Of a stretch of 64,000 nucleotides of DNA, positions 9,361 to 18,544 are shown piece by piece. The translations under genes were made by a program, and so were the position numbers. How positions within the stretch are numbered: the first letter of the stretch is position 1; each line of letters starts with the position of its first letter. A model generated the notes under the pieces. The model was not told the DNA's origin, made no database searches, and saw only the letters and a list, made by a program, of their open reading frames with translations. The DNA lies in the NCBI RefSeq assembly GCF_029392315.1, contig NZ_CP113939.1, positions 1,364,001-1,428,000 on the forward strand, in the 5' to 3' direction. Origin of the DNA: Bifidobacterium sp. ESL0690. GTDB taxonomy: Bacteria; Actinomycetota; Actinomycetes; Actinomycetales; Bifidobacteriaceae.

Positions 9361-10383
9361 TCAGGCGAAGAGGAAGCCCTGCCCGTGATGCTCGGGATAG
9401 GTGTCGAAGAGCTTGGCTACCGAACCATCCTCGAATACAGCCTTGATGGCGCTGGAGAGCAACGGAGCGATAGAAAGAACCGTGAGTCCGTCCCAACGCT
9501 TGGATTCGTCGATCGGCACAGTGTCGGTCAACACGACCTCGCGCGCGCCGCAGTTCTTGAGACGGTCGACCGCAGGGTCAGAAAGCACGCCGTGCGTGGC
9601 GACGACCGTGACAGACTTGGCACCGGCCTGCTTCAACACATCGCAGGCGCCGACAATGGTGCCGCCGGTATCGATCAGGTCGTCGACCAGAACGCAGTCT
9701 TTGCCCACCACGTCACCGACCACACGGTTGGAGGTGGCATGGTTCGGACGGTTGATGTCGCGGGTCTTGTGAACGAAAGCGAGCGGGCCACCGCCCAAGC
9801 GCTGAGCCCACTGCTCGGCGACGCGGATACGACCGGCATCCGGGGAAACCACGGCGACATTGTCGAGATTGCCTTCGAAACGGTCACGAATGTAGTCGAC
9901 CAAGACAGGCATGGCGATCAGATGATCGACCGGGCCGTCGAAGAAACCTTGGGACTGCGCGGCGTGCAGGTCGACGCTCATAACGCGGTCGGCACCGGCG
10001 GTGCGCAGCAAATCGAAAACAAGACGGCAGGAAATGGGCTCGCGTCCGAGGTGCTTCTTATCCTGGCGGGAATAGCCCAAAAGCGGGCAGACAGCGGTGA
10101 TGGAACGGGCCGAAGCACGCTTGAGCGCGTCGATCATGATGAGCTGCTCCATGATGGCCTTGTTGACATCACCGGCATGACTTTGCAATACAAAGACATC
10201 CGCGCCACGCACCGATTCGGTGTAGCGCACATACATCTCGCCGTTCGCGAAATCGTATGCCGTGGTCTTCAAAACGTCGATGCCAAGCTGTGTGGCGACG
10301 TCCGCCGCCAGCTGGGGATGCGCCCTGCCGGTGACGAGAATGAGATTCTTACTGGGCTTTCCTTCTAGGATTGCGCTCACCAT
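9361..10383 (-). CDS. prs: Ribose-phosphate pyrophosphokinase (PRPP synthetase)
   Basis: Makes PRPP from ribose 5-phosphate and ATP for nucleotide, histidine, tryptophan and NAD synthesis. The 340-residue product has the family order: DLHAAQSQGFFDGPVDHL (divalent cation and ribose-phosphate site), the flexible loop around SRQDKKHLGREPIS, and the PRPP-binding signature CVLVDDLIDTGGTIVGA. I start at the ATG at 10383 (MVSAILEGKPSKN), where homology to PRPP synthetases begins. The frame extends to 10449, but that extension is not family-like. Confidence 0.95.
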   Translation of the reverse strand: MVSAILEGKPSKNLILVTGRAHPQLAADVATQLGIDVLKTTAYDFANGEMYVRYTESVRGADVFVLQSHAGDVNKAIMEQLIMIDALKRASARSITAVCPLLGYSRQDKKHLGREPISCRLVFDLLRTAGADRVMSVDLHAAQSQGFFDGPVDHLIAMPVLVDYIRDRFEGNLDNVAVVSPDAGRIRVAEQWAQRLGGGPLAFVHKTRDINRPNHATSNRVVGDVVGKDCVLVDDLIDTGGTIVGACDVLKQAGAKSVTVVATHGVLSDPAVDRLKNCGAREVVLTDTVPIDESKRWDGLTVLSIAPLLSSAIKAVFEDGSVAKLFDTYPEHHGQGFLFA

Positions 10384-10429
10384 GTCTCCAAACGTTATCG
10401 TCTGCATGAACCACAGCCATACTAACCTC

Positions 10430-10678
10430 TTAACGCGACGGGGACACACTCGGTTCGTTCACATCGGATTTGTCCTGATCGCCAGAGGCCTCCGAACGGT
10501 TGAAAACCGACAAGAACTCGTAAAACACGACAAAGGCACAGGTTATATTCAGCGCCATGAACACCGAACCTACATATCCGTAGCTCAGCAACCATTGCCC
10601 GTTAGTTACCAATGCTGCCTGCAAAAGGATAATCACTGACAGACATACCTGAACAATACGGAGCCGGGTCTTTTTCAT
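10430..10678 (-). CDS. Small two-helix membrane protein of unknown function
   Basis: An 82-residue protein starting MKKTRLRIVQVC with two membrane segments (about residues 8-26 and 31-56) and a polar C-terminal tail ending SDVNEPSVSPSR. A strong GGAGG lies seven bases before the ATG at 10678; an ATG two codons earlier is too close to that site. It lies between nadD and prs on the same strand, 46 bases before prs. No family was recognised. Confidence 0.7.
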   Translation of the reverse strand: MKKTRLRIVQVCLSVIILLQAALVTNGQWLLSYGYVGSVFMALNITCAFVVFYEFLSVFNRSEASGDQDKSDVNEPSVSPSR

Positions 10679-10747
10679 CGTCATACCTCCATTGGTTTAT
10701 CGGTGAGATTCATCACTTATACCAAGAATAACATGACGCAACAAAAA

Positions 10748-11569
10748 TCAGGGCTGAGTATAAAGCCCGTGCTTGGCGATATATTGCACCACGCCGTCGG
10801 GGACGAGATACCACACCGGTTCTCCAAGAGATACGCGGTGGCGGACGTCGGTCGAAGAAATGGCCAACGCGGGGATTTCCAGAGTATCGACCTCGACTTG
10901 TGTACGCATATGTTCGGGGCTGGAATAGCCGGGGCGTGTGACGGCGACGAAATGCGCGAGGCTGAACATGTTCCGAGCTTCCTTCCATTTGAGGATTTCG
11001 GCTACGGCGTCGGCACCGGTGATGAAGAACAGTTCGGCGTCCGGGTTCAACGCCCGAATATCACGCAACGTATCGATGGTATAGGTGACGCCAGGACGGT
11101 CGATATCGACGCGGGAAACGGTAAATTTGGGATTCGAAGCCGTGGCGATGACCGTCATCAGGTAACGGTCTTCGGCGTTGGTCACGTCCTTGTCGAGCTT
11201 GAAAGCAGGCCGGCCCGTCGGCACGAAGATCACCTCGTCGAGGTCATAGACCCACGCCACCTCGCTGGCTGCGACCAAATGGCCGTTGTGGATGGGGTCG
11301 AAGGTGCCGCCCATGATGCCGATGCGGCGACGGCCGTTTTTGTCGTGTCCGTTGTTCGGTTTCGCTTTGCAGGCATCGATGGAGTTGGGATCGGGCTGTG
11401 AGGAAAGCCCGGACATCTTTCGTGCCGGTTCGGCGAGCTGGGGAACATCGGTATCCGGCTTTGCGGTATGCGTAACGTCAAGCCTAGGTACAGAGGACGA
11501 ACCCCTGATACCGCTGTCGCTATTGTTATCTGCCGCTTGTGGAACTGCGGGAATCGAGGCTTTGCTCAT
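10748..11569 (-). CDS. nadD: Nicotinate-nucleotide adenylyltransferase
   Basis: Transfers AMP from ATP to nicotinate mononucleotide in NAD synthesis. The nucleotidyltransferase core begins at [19 protein letters not shown] (about residue 80) with the HxGH-type site, and ends with the SSTDVRHRV block matching the ISSTxIR motif. Residues 1-78 are an extra low-complexity, probably disordered N-terminal extension (S/P/D/N-rich) not found in short NadD proteins. The ATG overlaps the stop of the preceding gene by four bases (ATGA), pointing to translational coupling. Genes upstream are a hypothetical gene and proA. Confidence 0.93.
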   Translation of the reverse strand: MSKASIPAVPQAADNNSDSGIRGSSSVPRLDVTHTAKPDTDVPQLAEPARKMSGLSSQPDPNSIDACKAKPNNGHDKNGRRRIGIMGGTFDPIHNGHLVAASEVAWVYDLDEVIFVPTGRPAFKLDKDVTNAEDRYLMTVIATASNPKFTVSRVDIDRPGVTYTIDTLRDIRALNPDAELFFITGADAVAEILKWKEARNMFSLAHFVAVTRPGYSSPEHMRTQVEVDTLEIPALAISSTDVRHRVSLGEPVWYLVPDGVVQYIAKHGLYTQP

Positions 11570-12351
11570 GCCTTGCTATCGCCCTTATTCTTGCCGTTTT
11601 TGCCGTTCTTATCATTGTTCGACTTGTCGGTTTCGCTCTCTTCGCGCTTCTCGTCGGCCTGTTCGGTCTGTTCCTCGATGTCTTCGACGGTGGCATGCTC
11701 GCTCGGGTCGATCTTGCCCATGTCCTCGTCGTATTCGTCCTGGACGACGCGACGGATCTCGGCGAAGGTCGGAATCGGGAAATCGGGCTGATAAAGGCGG
11801 CGGACCGAAGCGACGCATTCCGTGGCGCGCACGAGCAGGTCGTTCATGGCGTCGATGCCGCCTTCGGCCTCCTGCTTGCTGAATTCGGCGATATAACGTT
11901 CCATGGCCGCAAGACGCTCGGCCACGGTCTTCTTGCCGTCTTCGTCGAGATCGACGACGTCGTCCGCGTCCATTTCCGGCCATCCGACGAGCGCGGCATC
12001 CGCGTATTCAAGGGAGGCCCGCTGGTCGGCGGTGGCGATGCCATCCTCGACCTGCACCAGGAAGACGTAACGGACGATGGCGAGACGCTCCGAGGCGATT
12101 TTCAATGCGATACGCGGATTGTTGATGTCGATGCCACGGTCGACTGCCAGCTGATAGTCGGCCTTGACTCCGAGCTGTTCCTCTGCCTGCCTGATCGCCG
12201 TATCGTCTTTCGGCTGCTTCTGGCCATCCGTAGTTGCGGTAGCGCTCGCGGGCTGGTTGTCGGGATTCTGGTCGGCGGAAATGCCGCCTTCCAGCTTCTT
12301 ACCTTCGCCGTCGATGCCGGTTTCGTCTTTGCTTTGTTCAGCGTCGTTCAT
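11566..12351 (-). CDS. Conserved hypothetical protein, acidic, between proA and nadD
   Basis: A soluble 261-residue protein. The N-terminal ~60 residues are low complexity (D, Q, A, T, G), the middle (about 60-210) is a helical domain with a conserved look ([20 protein letters not shown]), and the C terminus is a charged tail rich in E, K, N and D. GAAGGA precedes the ATG. It is translationally coupled to nadD (four-base overlap) and starts 19 bases after proA. This position is seen in other bifidobacteria. I do not know its function. Confidence 0.8.
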   Translation of the reverse strand: MNDAEQSKDETGIDGEGKKLEGGISADQNPDNQPASATATTDGQKQPKDDTAIRQAEEQLGVKADYQLAVDRGIDINNPRIALKIASERLAIVRYVFLVQVEDGIATADQRASLEYADAALVGWPEMDADDVVDLDEDGKKTVAERLAAMERYIAEFSKQEAEGGIDAMNDLLVRATECVASVRRLYQPDFPIPTFAEIRRVVQDEYDEDMGKIDPSEHATVEDIEEQTEQADEKREESETDKSNNDKNGKNGKNKGDSKA

Positions 12352-12370
12352 TTCGTGTCCTTCGCTTTCG

Positions 12371-13687
12371 TCAAGCCCGCACCTGGCCGGTGCCGTAGCC
12401 GATCCATTTGGTCGTGGTCATTTCCGTCAAACCCATAGGGCCACGGGCATGCAGCTTCTGCGTCGAGATGCCCAATTCAGCTCCAAAACCGAACATACCG
12501 CCATCCGTGAACCTTGAGGATGCATTGGCCATGACCACCGCCGAATCGATACGCTTCGTGAAACGCTCGATCGCGCTGTAATCCTCAGAAATGATGCATT
12601 CGGTGTGTCCGGTGGAATGGAGGTTGATATGTTCGATCGCCTTGTCCAACGAGCCCACGACCTTCACGCCCATTTTCAGCGCGAGGTATTCGGTGTCCCA
12701 ATCCTCCGGCGTGGCATGCAACAGGTTCACGTTATCAATGCCGCTTTGGGCGATGATCGCGTATGCCTCATCGTCGGCGTGAAGTTCCACACCTGCGTCG
12801 GCGAGCGCTTTGGCGGCGAGCGGCAGGAAATCCTTGGCCACGTCGCGGTGGACGATCAGCTTTTCGGCGGCGTTGCACACGCCCACCCGTTGGGTCTTGG
12901 CGTTCAGGATGATTGGAATGGCCTTGGCGAAATCCGCGGCCTTGTCGACATAGATATGGACATTGCCGGCACCGGTCTCGATGACCGGGACCTTGGAATT
13001 GCGCACGACGGCCTGGATAAGCCCTGCTCCCCCACGCGGCACCAGAACGTCGATATGACCGCGCGCCTCCATCATCGCCGTGGCACCCATACGACCGAAT
13101 TTGTCGACGGAAGCGACCAAGGCCGGGTCAAAGCCCTGTTCCCGCAACGTTTTCTGGATGATGGCGAGCGTTGCCTCATTGGTGTGCTGCGCCTCATGTC
13201 CACCGCGCAACAGGACGGCGTTCCCGGATTTGAGACACAGCGAGGCGACATCGACGGTGACATTGGGCCGAGCCTCGTAAATCATGCCGAACACGCCGAT
13301 CGGCACACGTACTTCACTTAGGCGCAAGCCGTTGGGCAAAGTCGATCCACGAACTACTTGGCCAACCGGATCGGGAAGCGTGGCGACGTGACGAACACCG
13401 TCCGCCGCAGCCTTGACGCGTTCCTCGTCGAAGAGCAGACGGTCGAGCTTGCCTACGCTCATACCGGACTGCCTGGCCTCGCTCATATCGAAAGCATTGG
13501 CTTCGGCGATGGTCTTGCTTCCGGATTCGAGTTCATCGGCGATGGCGTTGAGCAACGTGTTCTTCTGTTCGGTGTTGGCGAGCGCCAGCACGCTTTGTGC
13601 ATGCGCCGCGGCATCACCCATGGCGCAGACCTGCCGGAACACCTCCGGGTCGAGAACCGCCGAATCCCGCTGATCATTTGCGACCAT
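12371..13687 (-). CDS. proA: Gamma-glutamyl phosphate reductase
   Basis: Second enzyme of proline synthesis; reduces gamma-glutamyl phosphate to glutamate-5-semialdehyde with NADPH. The 438-residue product has the ALDH-fold markers of ProA: the NAD(P)-binding segment around [20 protein letters not shown], the catalytic Cys in GVCNAAEKL and the C-terminal block [25 protein letters not shown] precedes the ATG. It heads the proA-hypothetical-nadD cluster and is divergent from thrC. proB is not in this window. Confidence 0.97.
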   Translation of the reverse strand: MVANDQRDSAVLDPEVFRQVCAMGDAAAHAQSVLALANTEQKNTLLNAIADELESGSKTIAEANAFDMSEARQSGMSVGKLDRLLFDEERVKAAADGVRHVATLPDPVGQVVRGSTLPNGLRLSEVRVPIGVFGMIYEARPNVTVDVASLCLKSGNAVLLRGGHEAQHTNEATLAIIQKTLREQGFDPALVASVDKFGRMGATAMMEARGHIDVLVPRGGAGLIQAVVRNSKVPVIETGAGNVHIYVDKAADFAKAIPIILNAKTQRVGVCNAAEKLIVHRDVAKDFLPLAAKALADAGVELHADDEAYAIIAQSGIDNVNLLHATPEDWDTEYLALKMGVKVVGSLDKAIEHINLHSTGHTECIISEDYSAIERFTKRIDSAVVMANASSRFTDGGMFGFGAELGISTQKLHARGPMGLTEMTTTKWIGYGTGQVRA

Positions 13688-13911
13688 GAAACACTCCCCT
13701 AAAATCCATTATCCATTTTCCGAAACCGGTCTTTCCCGACCAGTAGTAAAGCGGACAATTACCATTCTATTGCCAACGATTGTAAGCCTTGCCTCGTCCA
13801 AAGCGAATCACAATCCGTTGATTGGGACACCACCGGTATTCGGCCTTACTTGCCATTAGACTGGTGTATCAGCAAAATTTCGTAACCGCCACAACAAACG
13901 AGGCATTTGTG

Positions 13912-15402
13912 ATGAATACCACCTTCCACAGCACCCGAGGTTCTTCCGAACAACTGACCAGCCGTCAGGCCATCCGCCAAGGGCTCGCAGGCGACGGCGG
14001 GCTGTTCGTCACCGACGATCTCGGCAAACAGCAGGTTGATGTCGCCGAACTGATCGGCAAAAGCTATCAGGACATGGCGCGGACCGTTCTGGGAGTATTG
14101 TTGCCTGACTTCTTGGCTTCGGAACTTGACGAGTGCATCAGCGCCGCATATCGCCCCCAATGGCTCGATAGTGCCATCACCCCGTTGAAACCGCTGGGTG
14201 ACGATTACATCCTCGAGCTCTTCAACGGCCCGACCAGCGCCTTCAAGGACGTGGCGCTGCAGATCCTCCCGCAGTTTATGGCGCGTACCGCAAGCGGGGC
14301 AGCGTCGGCAAACGAAAAGGTGATGGTGCTGACGGCCACTTCCGGCGACACAGGTAAGGCTGCGCTCGCGGGATTTGCTGACACCCCCGGCACCGGCATC
14401 ACCGTCTTCTATCCGGAAGGGAAGGTCAGCGAGATTCAGCGTTTGCAGATGACCACCCAGACCGGTTCGAACGTCAACGTCTGCGCGGTCAAAGGCAACT
14501 TCGACGACGCGCAAACCGCGGTCAAGCGTATTTTCGGCGACAGGAATCTAGCATCGAGACTCGAGGAAAGCAACAGCGTCTCGCTTTCCTCCGCGAACTC
14601 CATCAACGTCGGCCGGCTTGTGCCCCAAGTCGTTTATTACTTTGCGGCCTACGCACAATTGGTCGAAAGCGGTGCTATCAAGGTCGGCGACGAGGTCGAG
14701 TTCGTTGTTCCCACCGGCAATTTCGGCGACATCCTCGCCGGCTACTACGCCAAGAAGCTCGGGCTGCCGGTCGGCAGGCTCACCGTGGCCAGCGACCGCA
14801 ACAACGTGCTGTTTGATTTCCTGACCACCGGTACCTACAACCGGGAGCGCCCGTTCTACCAGACCACCTCGCCGTCGATGGACATCCTTGTTTCCTCGAA
14901 CCTCGAACGCATGCTCTACTACATGTCCGATGGCGATACCGAACTCATTCATAGCCTTATGGATGATCTGCAGAACAAAGGCTCGTTTACGATTCCTAAA
15001 ACCCTACTCGAACGCATCCGCGGACTGTTCTCCTGCGGCTGGGCCGACGAGAATCAGGTGAGCCAGGCCATCACCGCCTGTTGGAACGCGAACCATTACG
15101 TCATCGACCCACACACCGCCTGTGGCTACCATGTACTGTCGCAGATGCCGCGAGAAACCGGGATGCCTCGCGTGCTGCTAAGCACCGCCAGCCCCTATAA
15201 ATTCCCGCGCGTGGTCAGCAAGGCGCTTGGTCTTGACACCACCGGCACCGATTTCGATTGTATGGATAGGCTCTCCAAAGCCACCGGCACCACCGCGCCC
15301 AGGAACCTGCGCAGCCTGGAGCACGCCACCGAACGCTTCACCGATGTCATCTCCATCGACGAAATGAGCGACTACGTCATGAACGCTTCTCAAAATCTTT
15401 AG
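13912..15402 (+). CDS. thrC: Threonine synthase
   Basis: Converts O-phosphohomoserine to threonine with PLP. The 496-residue length and N-terminal sequence (STRGSSEQLTSRQAIRQGLAGDGGLF) match the long class of threonine synthases. The PLP lysine is in GPTSAFKDVAL (about Lys112), and the phosphate-binding stretch TATSGDTGKAALAGF follows. The start at 13912 has GAGG eight bases upstream; the frame is open to 13822 but without family-like sequence. A strong hairpin follows the stop, so it is probably a single-gene unit, divergent from proA. Confidence 0.96.
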   Translation: MNTTFHSTRGSSEQLTSRQAIRQGLAGDGGLFVTDDLGKQQVDVAELIGKSYQDMARTVLGVLLPDFLASELDECISAAYRPQWLDSAITPLKPLGDDYILELFNGPTSAFKDVALQILPQFMARTASGAASANEKVMVLTATSGDTGKAALAGFADTPGTGITVFYPEGKVSEIQRLQMTTQTGSNVNVCAVKGNFDDAQTAVKRIFGDRNLASRLEESNSVSLSSANSINVGRLVPQVVYYFAAYAQLVESGAIKVGDEVEFVVPTGNFGDILAGYYAKKLGLPVGRLTVASDRNNVLFDFLTTGTYNRERPFYQTTSPSMDILVSSNLERMLYYMSDGDTELIHSLMDDLQNKGSFTIPKTLLERIRGLFSCGWADENQVSQAITACWNANHYVIDPHTACGYHVLSQMPRETGMPRVLLSTASPYKFPRVVSKALGLDTTGTDFDCMDRLSKATGTTAPRNLRSLEHATERFTDVISIDEMSDYVMNASQNL

Positions 15403-15421
15403 AATTCTGCGTCCAGTTCGA

Positions 15422-15464
15422 AAAGGGGCTTGCTACGACTCATCCGGTCGAAGCAAGCCCCTTT
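15422..15464. terminator. Bidirectional terminator between thrC and the ABC permease gene
   Basis: AAAGGGGCTTGCT (15422-15434) pairs with AGCAAGCCCCTTT (15452-15464), a 13-bp perfect stem with a 17-base loop. The two flanking genes converge here. The T run is stronger on the minus strand side. Confidence 0.8.
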
Positions 15465-15477
15465 CGGTGCTCAAGAT

Positions 15478-16188
15478 TTACAATTCCTTACGCTCGTAGA
15501 TACGAACGGAGACCAGGAACGAGCAGACGCAGACCACGACGGCGACAAGGACGGCGATGATCGCGGCCCAAGGCACGACGCCGAGTCTCGCCGTGGTTAT
15601 CCATTCCACCATTCGCTTACGCATGTCATCAGACATGATTTTCCCGACGAGGAATACCGCGAAGAACAGCAAGCCCAGTATCGCGAAACTCCAGCCCATG
15701 GCCTTGGTGACCGCAAACTTGTAGAAAATCGGAATCACCACACCGCCCAGGAACAGGGAGACGCCGAATACGCCCAATCCCAATCCGGCGAACAGTAAAA
15801 CAGAAGGCTCATCGTGATGGAACAAGATGAGCAGACAGAGCACGCCTTCAACGGCAGTGATGACGTCAGCCGCAAAGCCCAAAGCGAACCGTGCGAAAAC
15901 CTGATTGGGCCTTGATACGGGCACGATGCCATTCATGCTCGTATTGCCCGTTGTCTCCTCATTGCTGAACACCATCATGGCGGAGAAAGCGGCGTACAAG
16001 GCGCAAATAGCAGCCACTGCTCCAGCCGCGCCAAAGGTTATGGCTTCATCATCGACAATGAAACCGATAAAAGTAAACGCCAACGGAACCAGTGCCAGAA
16101 TCCATACCGACCCTTCTCCGGAAGCCGCCAAACGCAGGTAATCGATACGCATCGATCGTTTGATTTGTTTGGTATCCATGCTGCTCAT
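15478..16188 (-). CDS. ABC-2 type transporter permease
   Basis: A 236-residue integral membrane protein with about six hydrophobic segments and a short positively charged cytoplasmic N terminus. It overlaps the upstream ATPase gene by four bases and belongs to the GntR-ATPase-permease operon. Such trios (YtrA-type regulator plus ABC-2 exporter) are known to export or confer resistance to antimicrobial peptides or cell-wall-active agents in Gram-positive bacteria. That role is an inference from the arrangement; the cargo cannot be read from sequence. Confidence 0.85.
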   Translation of the reverse strand: MSSMDTKQIKRSMRIDYLRLAASGEGSVWILALVPLAFTFIGFIVDDEAITFGAAGAVAAICALYAAFSAMMVFSNEETTGNTSMNGIVPVSRPNQVFARFALGFAADVITAVEGVLCLLILFHHDEPSVLLFAGLGLGVFGVSLFLGGVVIPIFYKFAVTKAMGWSFAILGLLFFAVFLVGKIMSDDMRKRMVEWITTARLGVVPWAAIIAVLVAVVVCVCSFLVSVRIYERKEL

Positions 16189-17153
16189 CGTGCGTTGCTC
16201 CCTTCTCCGCGACGCCGAGGACCAGCGGCACGGCCGTTGGTCAATCGGATGATGTCATCGATGCTTACCGGCTCGACATGCAGACCGGGATTGGCTTGCA
16301 CCAGACCCGCGATTTGCTCCGCATGCACCAAAGCGTCGAAACCTGTGAGATAGCTGCGGACACCCACGGCAACCGAACTGACGGCATCAAGTTCGTCCAG
16401 GCCGCCCTTGACCAGCCTAAAGGCGTCATCGAACTCGTCCTTGGAACCGGTGAAATACAGCTTGCCTTGCGTGATGTAGGTGATCAGATCGGCGGCATGC
16501 TCGAGATCGCTGGTGATATGGGTGCTGAACAGCACGCTGTGCTGTCCGTCTTCAATATAGCGTTGCAGGATATCCATCAAGTCGTCGCGCGCCAGCACGT
16601 CGAGGCCGCTGGTCGGCTCGTCCAGAATCAGCAATTTGGCATCATGGCTCAAGGCGGCGGCAAGCATAAGCTTCATCTGCATACCGCGGGAAAGGTCCTT
16701 AACCTTCTTTTTGGTATCGATGCCAAACTGCTCGAGATAATCGGCGAACAACTCATGATTCCAAGTCGGATACGCCGCTTCCATGGATTCCTCGGCCATT
16801 TTGACCGTCCAGTAGGTCGAGAAATAACTGGAATCGAACACGACGCCAAGTTGTTCCTTGACCTTCACCTCGTCGGCGATGTTATCAAAGCCAAGCACGC
16901 TGATCGAACCGGCATCGCGATGGATCATGTTGAGGATGAGCTTGATCAGGGTCGATTTGCCGGCGCCGTTGGGACCGATGAGGCCCATGATGTAGCCCAT
17001 CGGCAAATCGAACGTCACTGGGCCCAAGCCGAAACCGGAGCCGTAGCGTTTCGCCACGTCGGTGACGCTCAGCGCCATAGGCGGGGTATCGCCGCTGACG
17101 GTGACGTTCTCGTCGCTCTTTCTAGTTGCTTTAGGTGATGACTGTGTCATCAT
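16185..17153 (-). CDS. ABC transporter ATP-binding protein
   Basis: A 322-residue nucleotide-binding subunit. Walker A is GPNGAGKST (about residue 58), the signature is a degenerate DLSRGMQMKLMLAAALSHD, and Walker B is LLILDEPTSGLD. The unusual SRGM in place of LSGGQ occurs in ABC-2 export ATPases of the YtrB/YhcG type. An N-terminal ~25-residue polar extension and a C-terminal ~90-residue extension flank the ATPase core. It pairs with the permease gene it overlaps, downstream of the GntR gene. Confidence 0.92.
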   Translation of the reverse strand: MMTQSSPKATRKSDENVTVSGDTPPMALSVTDVAKRYGSGFGLGPVTFDLPMGYIMGLIGPNGAGKSTLIKLILNMIHRDAGSISVLGFDNIADEVKVKEQLGVVFDSSYFSTYWTVKMAEESMEAAYPTWNHELFADYLEQFGIDTKKKVKDLSRGMQMKLMLAAALSHDAKLLILDEPTSGLDVLARDDLMDILQRYIEDGQHSVLFSTHITSDLEHAADLITYITQGKLYFTGSKDEFDDAFRLVKGGLDELDAVSSVAVGVRSYLTGFDALVHAEQIAGLVQANPGLHVEPVSIDDIIRLTNGRAAGPRRRGEGSNAR

Positions 17154-17286
17154 CGTATTCCTTTCCTGTTCACCGATGAACCGATAAAGTTTGCGTAAAG
17201 AAAACCATCACTGGCGGTAAGCGAGAAACAGTCGCAAGCGCTATACATTGACGCTTACTGTCTCATGCTTGCATTTGCCGAATGAT

Positions 17287-17664
17287 TCACTTGGCTTTCT
17301 TGTACTCAGTCTCGAGCATATCCATCAGGTCAATAAGCGGGATGTCGGCAGCTTTCGCAGCGACGCCCACTTGACGCAGAGCATTGCGTACCTGGCCGGC
17401 AAGCTTTTTCTTCATTCGTTCATCGCTTTTTTCGGCGACGAACGAACCCTTGCCCTGTACATTGACGATGATGCCCTCATCCGCCAGCTCGTTGTAGGCG
17501 CGGGTGACGGTGAGCACGGAGATGCGCAGCTCACGGGCCAGCTTGCGCAGGCTCGGCAACGCTTCCCCGCTCTTGAGCTCTCCGCTGAGGACCGCTTCGC
17601 GGATCTGACGTTTGATTTGCTCGTAGATCGGTTCTCCGGACACGGATGAGATGATCAGTTTCAT
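17287..17664 (-). CDS. GntR family transcriptional regulator, YtrA-like
   Basis: A 125-residue regulator with an N-terminal winged helix (PIYEQIKRQIREAVLSGELKSGE onward, with LRKLARELRISVLTVTRAYNEL as recognition helix) and only a short helical C terminus, the hallmark of the YtrA subfamily. These repressors control the ABC exporter in the same operon and usually their own promoter. The palindromic site over its promoter (17718-17752) fits autoregulation. The ATPase and permease genes follow on the same strand after about 130 bases. Confidence 0.92.
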   Translation of the reverse strand: MKLIISSVSGEPIYEQIKRQIREAVLSGELKSGEALPSLRKLARELRISVLTVTRAYNELADEGIIVNVQGKGSFVAEKSDERMKKKLAGQVRNALRQVGVAAKAADIPLIDLMDMLETEYKKAK

Positions 17665-17717
17665 CTATGCCCCTTTCTGTTTCTGATCAGTGTCCAGCAA
17701 AACTCCTGATTCATATC

Positions 17718-17768
17718 AACAGTTTTACTGTTACATATAACTATATAACAGTTATTTTCACTGTGCAA
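17718..17768 (-). promoter_or_regulatory. Promoter with overlapping palindromic operator of the GntR-ABC operon
   Basis: On the minus strand, TTGCAC (17763-17768) and TATAGT (17740-17745) are separated by 17 bases, a near-ideal sigma-A promoter. An inverted repeat ACTGTTA-N12-TAACAGT (17727-17733 and 17746-17752) spans the -10 and spacer, and a second one, AACAGT-TTT-ACTGTT, lies at 17718-17732. A further TAACAGT half site is at 17779-17785. This is the placement expected for autorepression by the adjacent YtrA-type regulator. Confidence 0.7.
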
Positions 17769-17868
17769 GTTCTAAACATAACAGTGTTTTTGAGGGAAAT
17801 TCAAGCAATATAGGTGTTTACTCGATAAACCAATGTATGTACTTGCAAACTTTAAAAATCCAAAATTC

Positions 17869-18531
17869 TTATTCAAGAACTTTGGGAGCATCTGCAAAGT
17901 CATTGATTACACCGTCCGCCATTGCTCTGATAGCCGGCCTGTCCTCCAGCGAATAGTCATCTTCCATCGCCCAGACGTGCATGTCTGCAGACTTCGCAGC
18001 CTTCACTGCCACCAGCAAATCCTCGAACACCGTGCAATCCTTAGCCGCAGCACCAAGACGTGAAGCAGCGGCCAGATAGACCTCGGGGCTGTGCTTGCTT
18101 TTCGCATTGGTATCCTCCACGCTCACCATCACATCGAAGTACTGGCTGATTCCCACATGTTCCATGCCAACTTCGCGCACCTGCGGCGAAAGCGATGTCG
18201 CCACTGCTAGGTGCGCGCCGCTCGACTTCAGATAATCCAAATATTCGACTGCATGAGGCTTCGCTTCAACAGTGTTGCCATAGGCCTCAAGCACCATCGA
18301 GTCCCACAGTTTCGCTAGCTCAGCAGGAGTGTCGTTCAGGCCATAACGGTCGATGGTATAACGTGCCACTTCCTCAGGTCTCATTGCGTTGACGATGCCC
18401 ATGTAGTCGTCGGTCAAAGGAATGTCTCGACTCCGGAAAAAGTCGACATCGACCTGATGCCACACGTCCATCGAATCAAGCAAAGTGCCGTCAAGGTCGA
18501 AAATAGCTGCTTTGCCTTCGTTCGTTTTCAT
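17869..18531 (-). CDS. HAD family phosphatase (beta-phosphoglucomutase-like subfamily)
   Basis: A 220-residue HAD hydrolase. Motif I is IFDLDGTLLDS with the nucleophile Asp, motif II lies in VATSLSP, the Lys is in KSKHSPEVY, and motif III is TVFEDLLVAVKAAKSA. The helical cap between motifs I and II is of the kind found in beta-phosphoglucomutase-like and small sugar-phosphate phosphatases. The exact substrate is unknown. It is 13 bases after recN and may be the last gene of the nadK-recN unit. Confidence 0.9.
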   Translation of the reverse strand: MKTNEGKAAIFDLDGTLLDSMDVWHQVDVDFFRSRDIPLTDDYMGIVNAMRPEEVARYTIDRYGLNDTPAELAKLWDSMVLEAYGNTVEAKPHAVEYLDYLKSSGAHLAVATSLSPQVREVGMEHVGISQYFDVMVSVEDTNAKSKHSPEVYLAAASRLGAAAKDCTVFEDLLVAVKAAKSADMHVWAMEDDYSLEDRPAIRAMADGVINDFADAPKVLE

Positions 18532-18544
18532 ACATCTGAACCTT

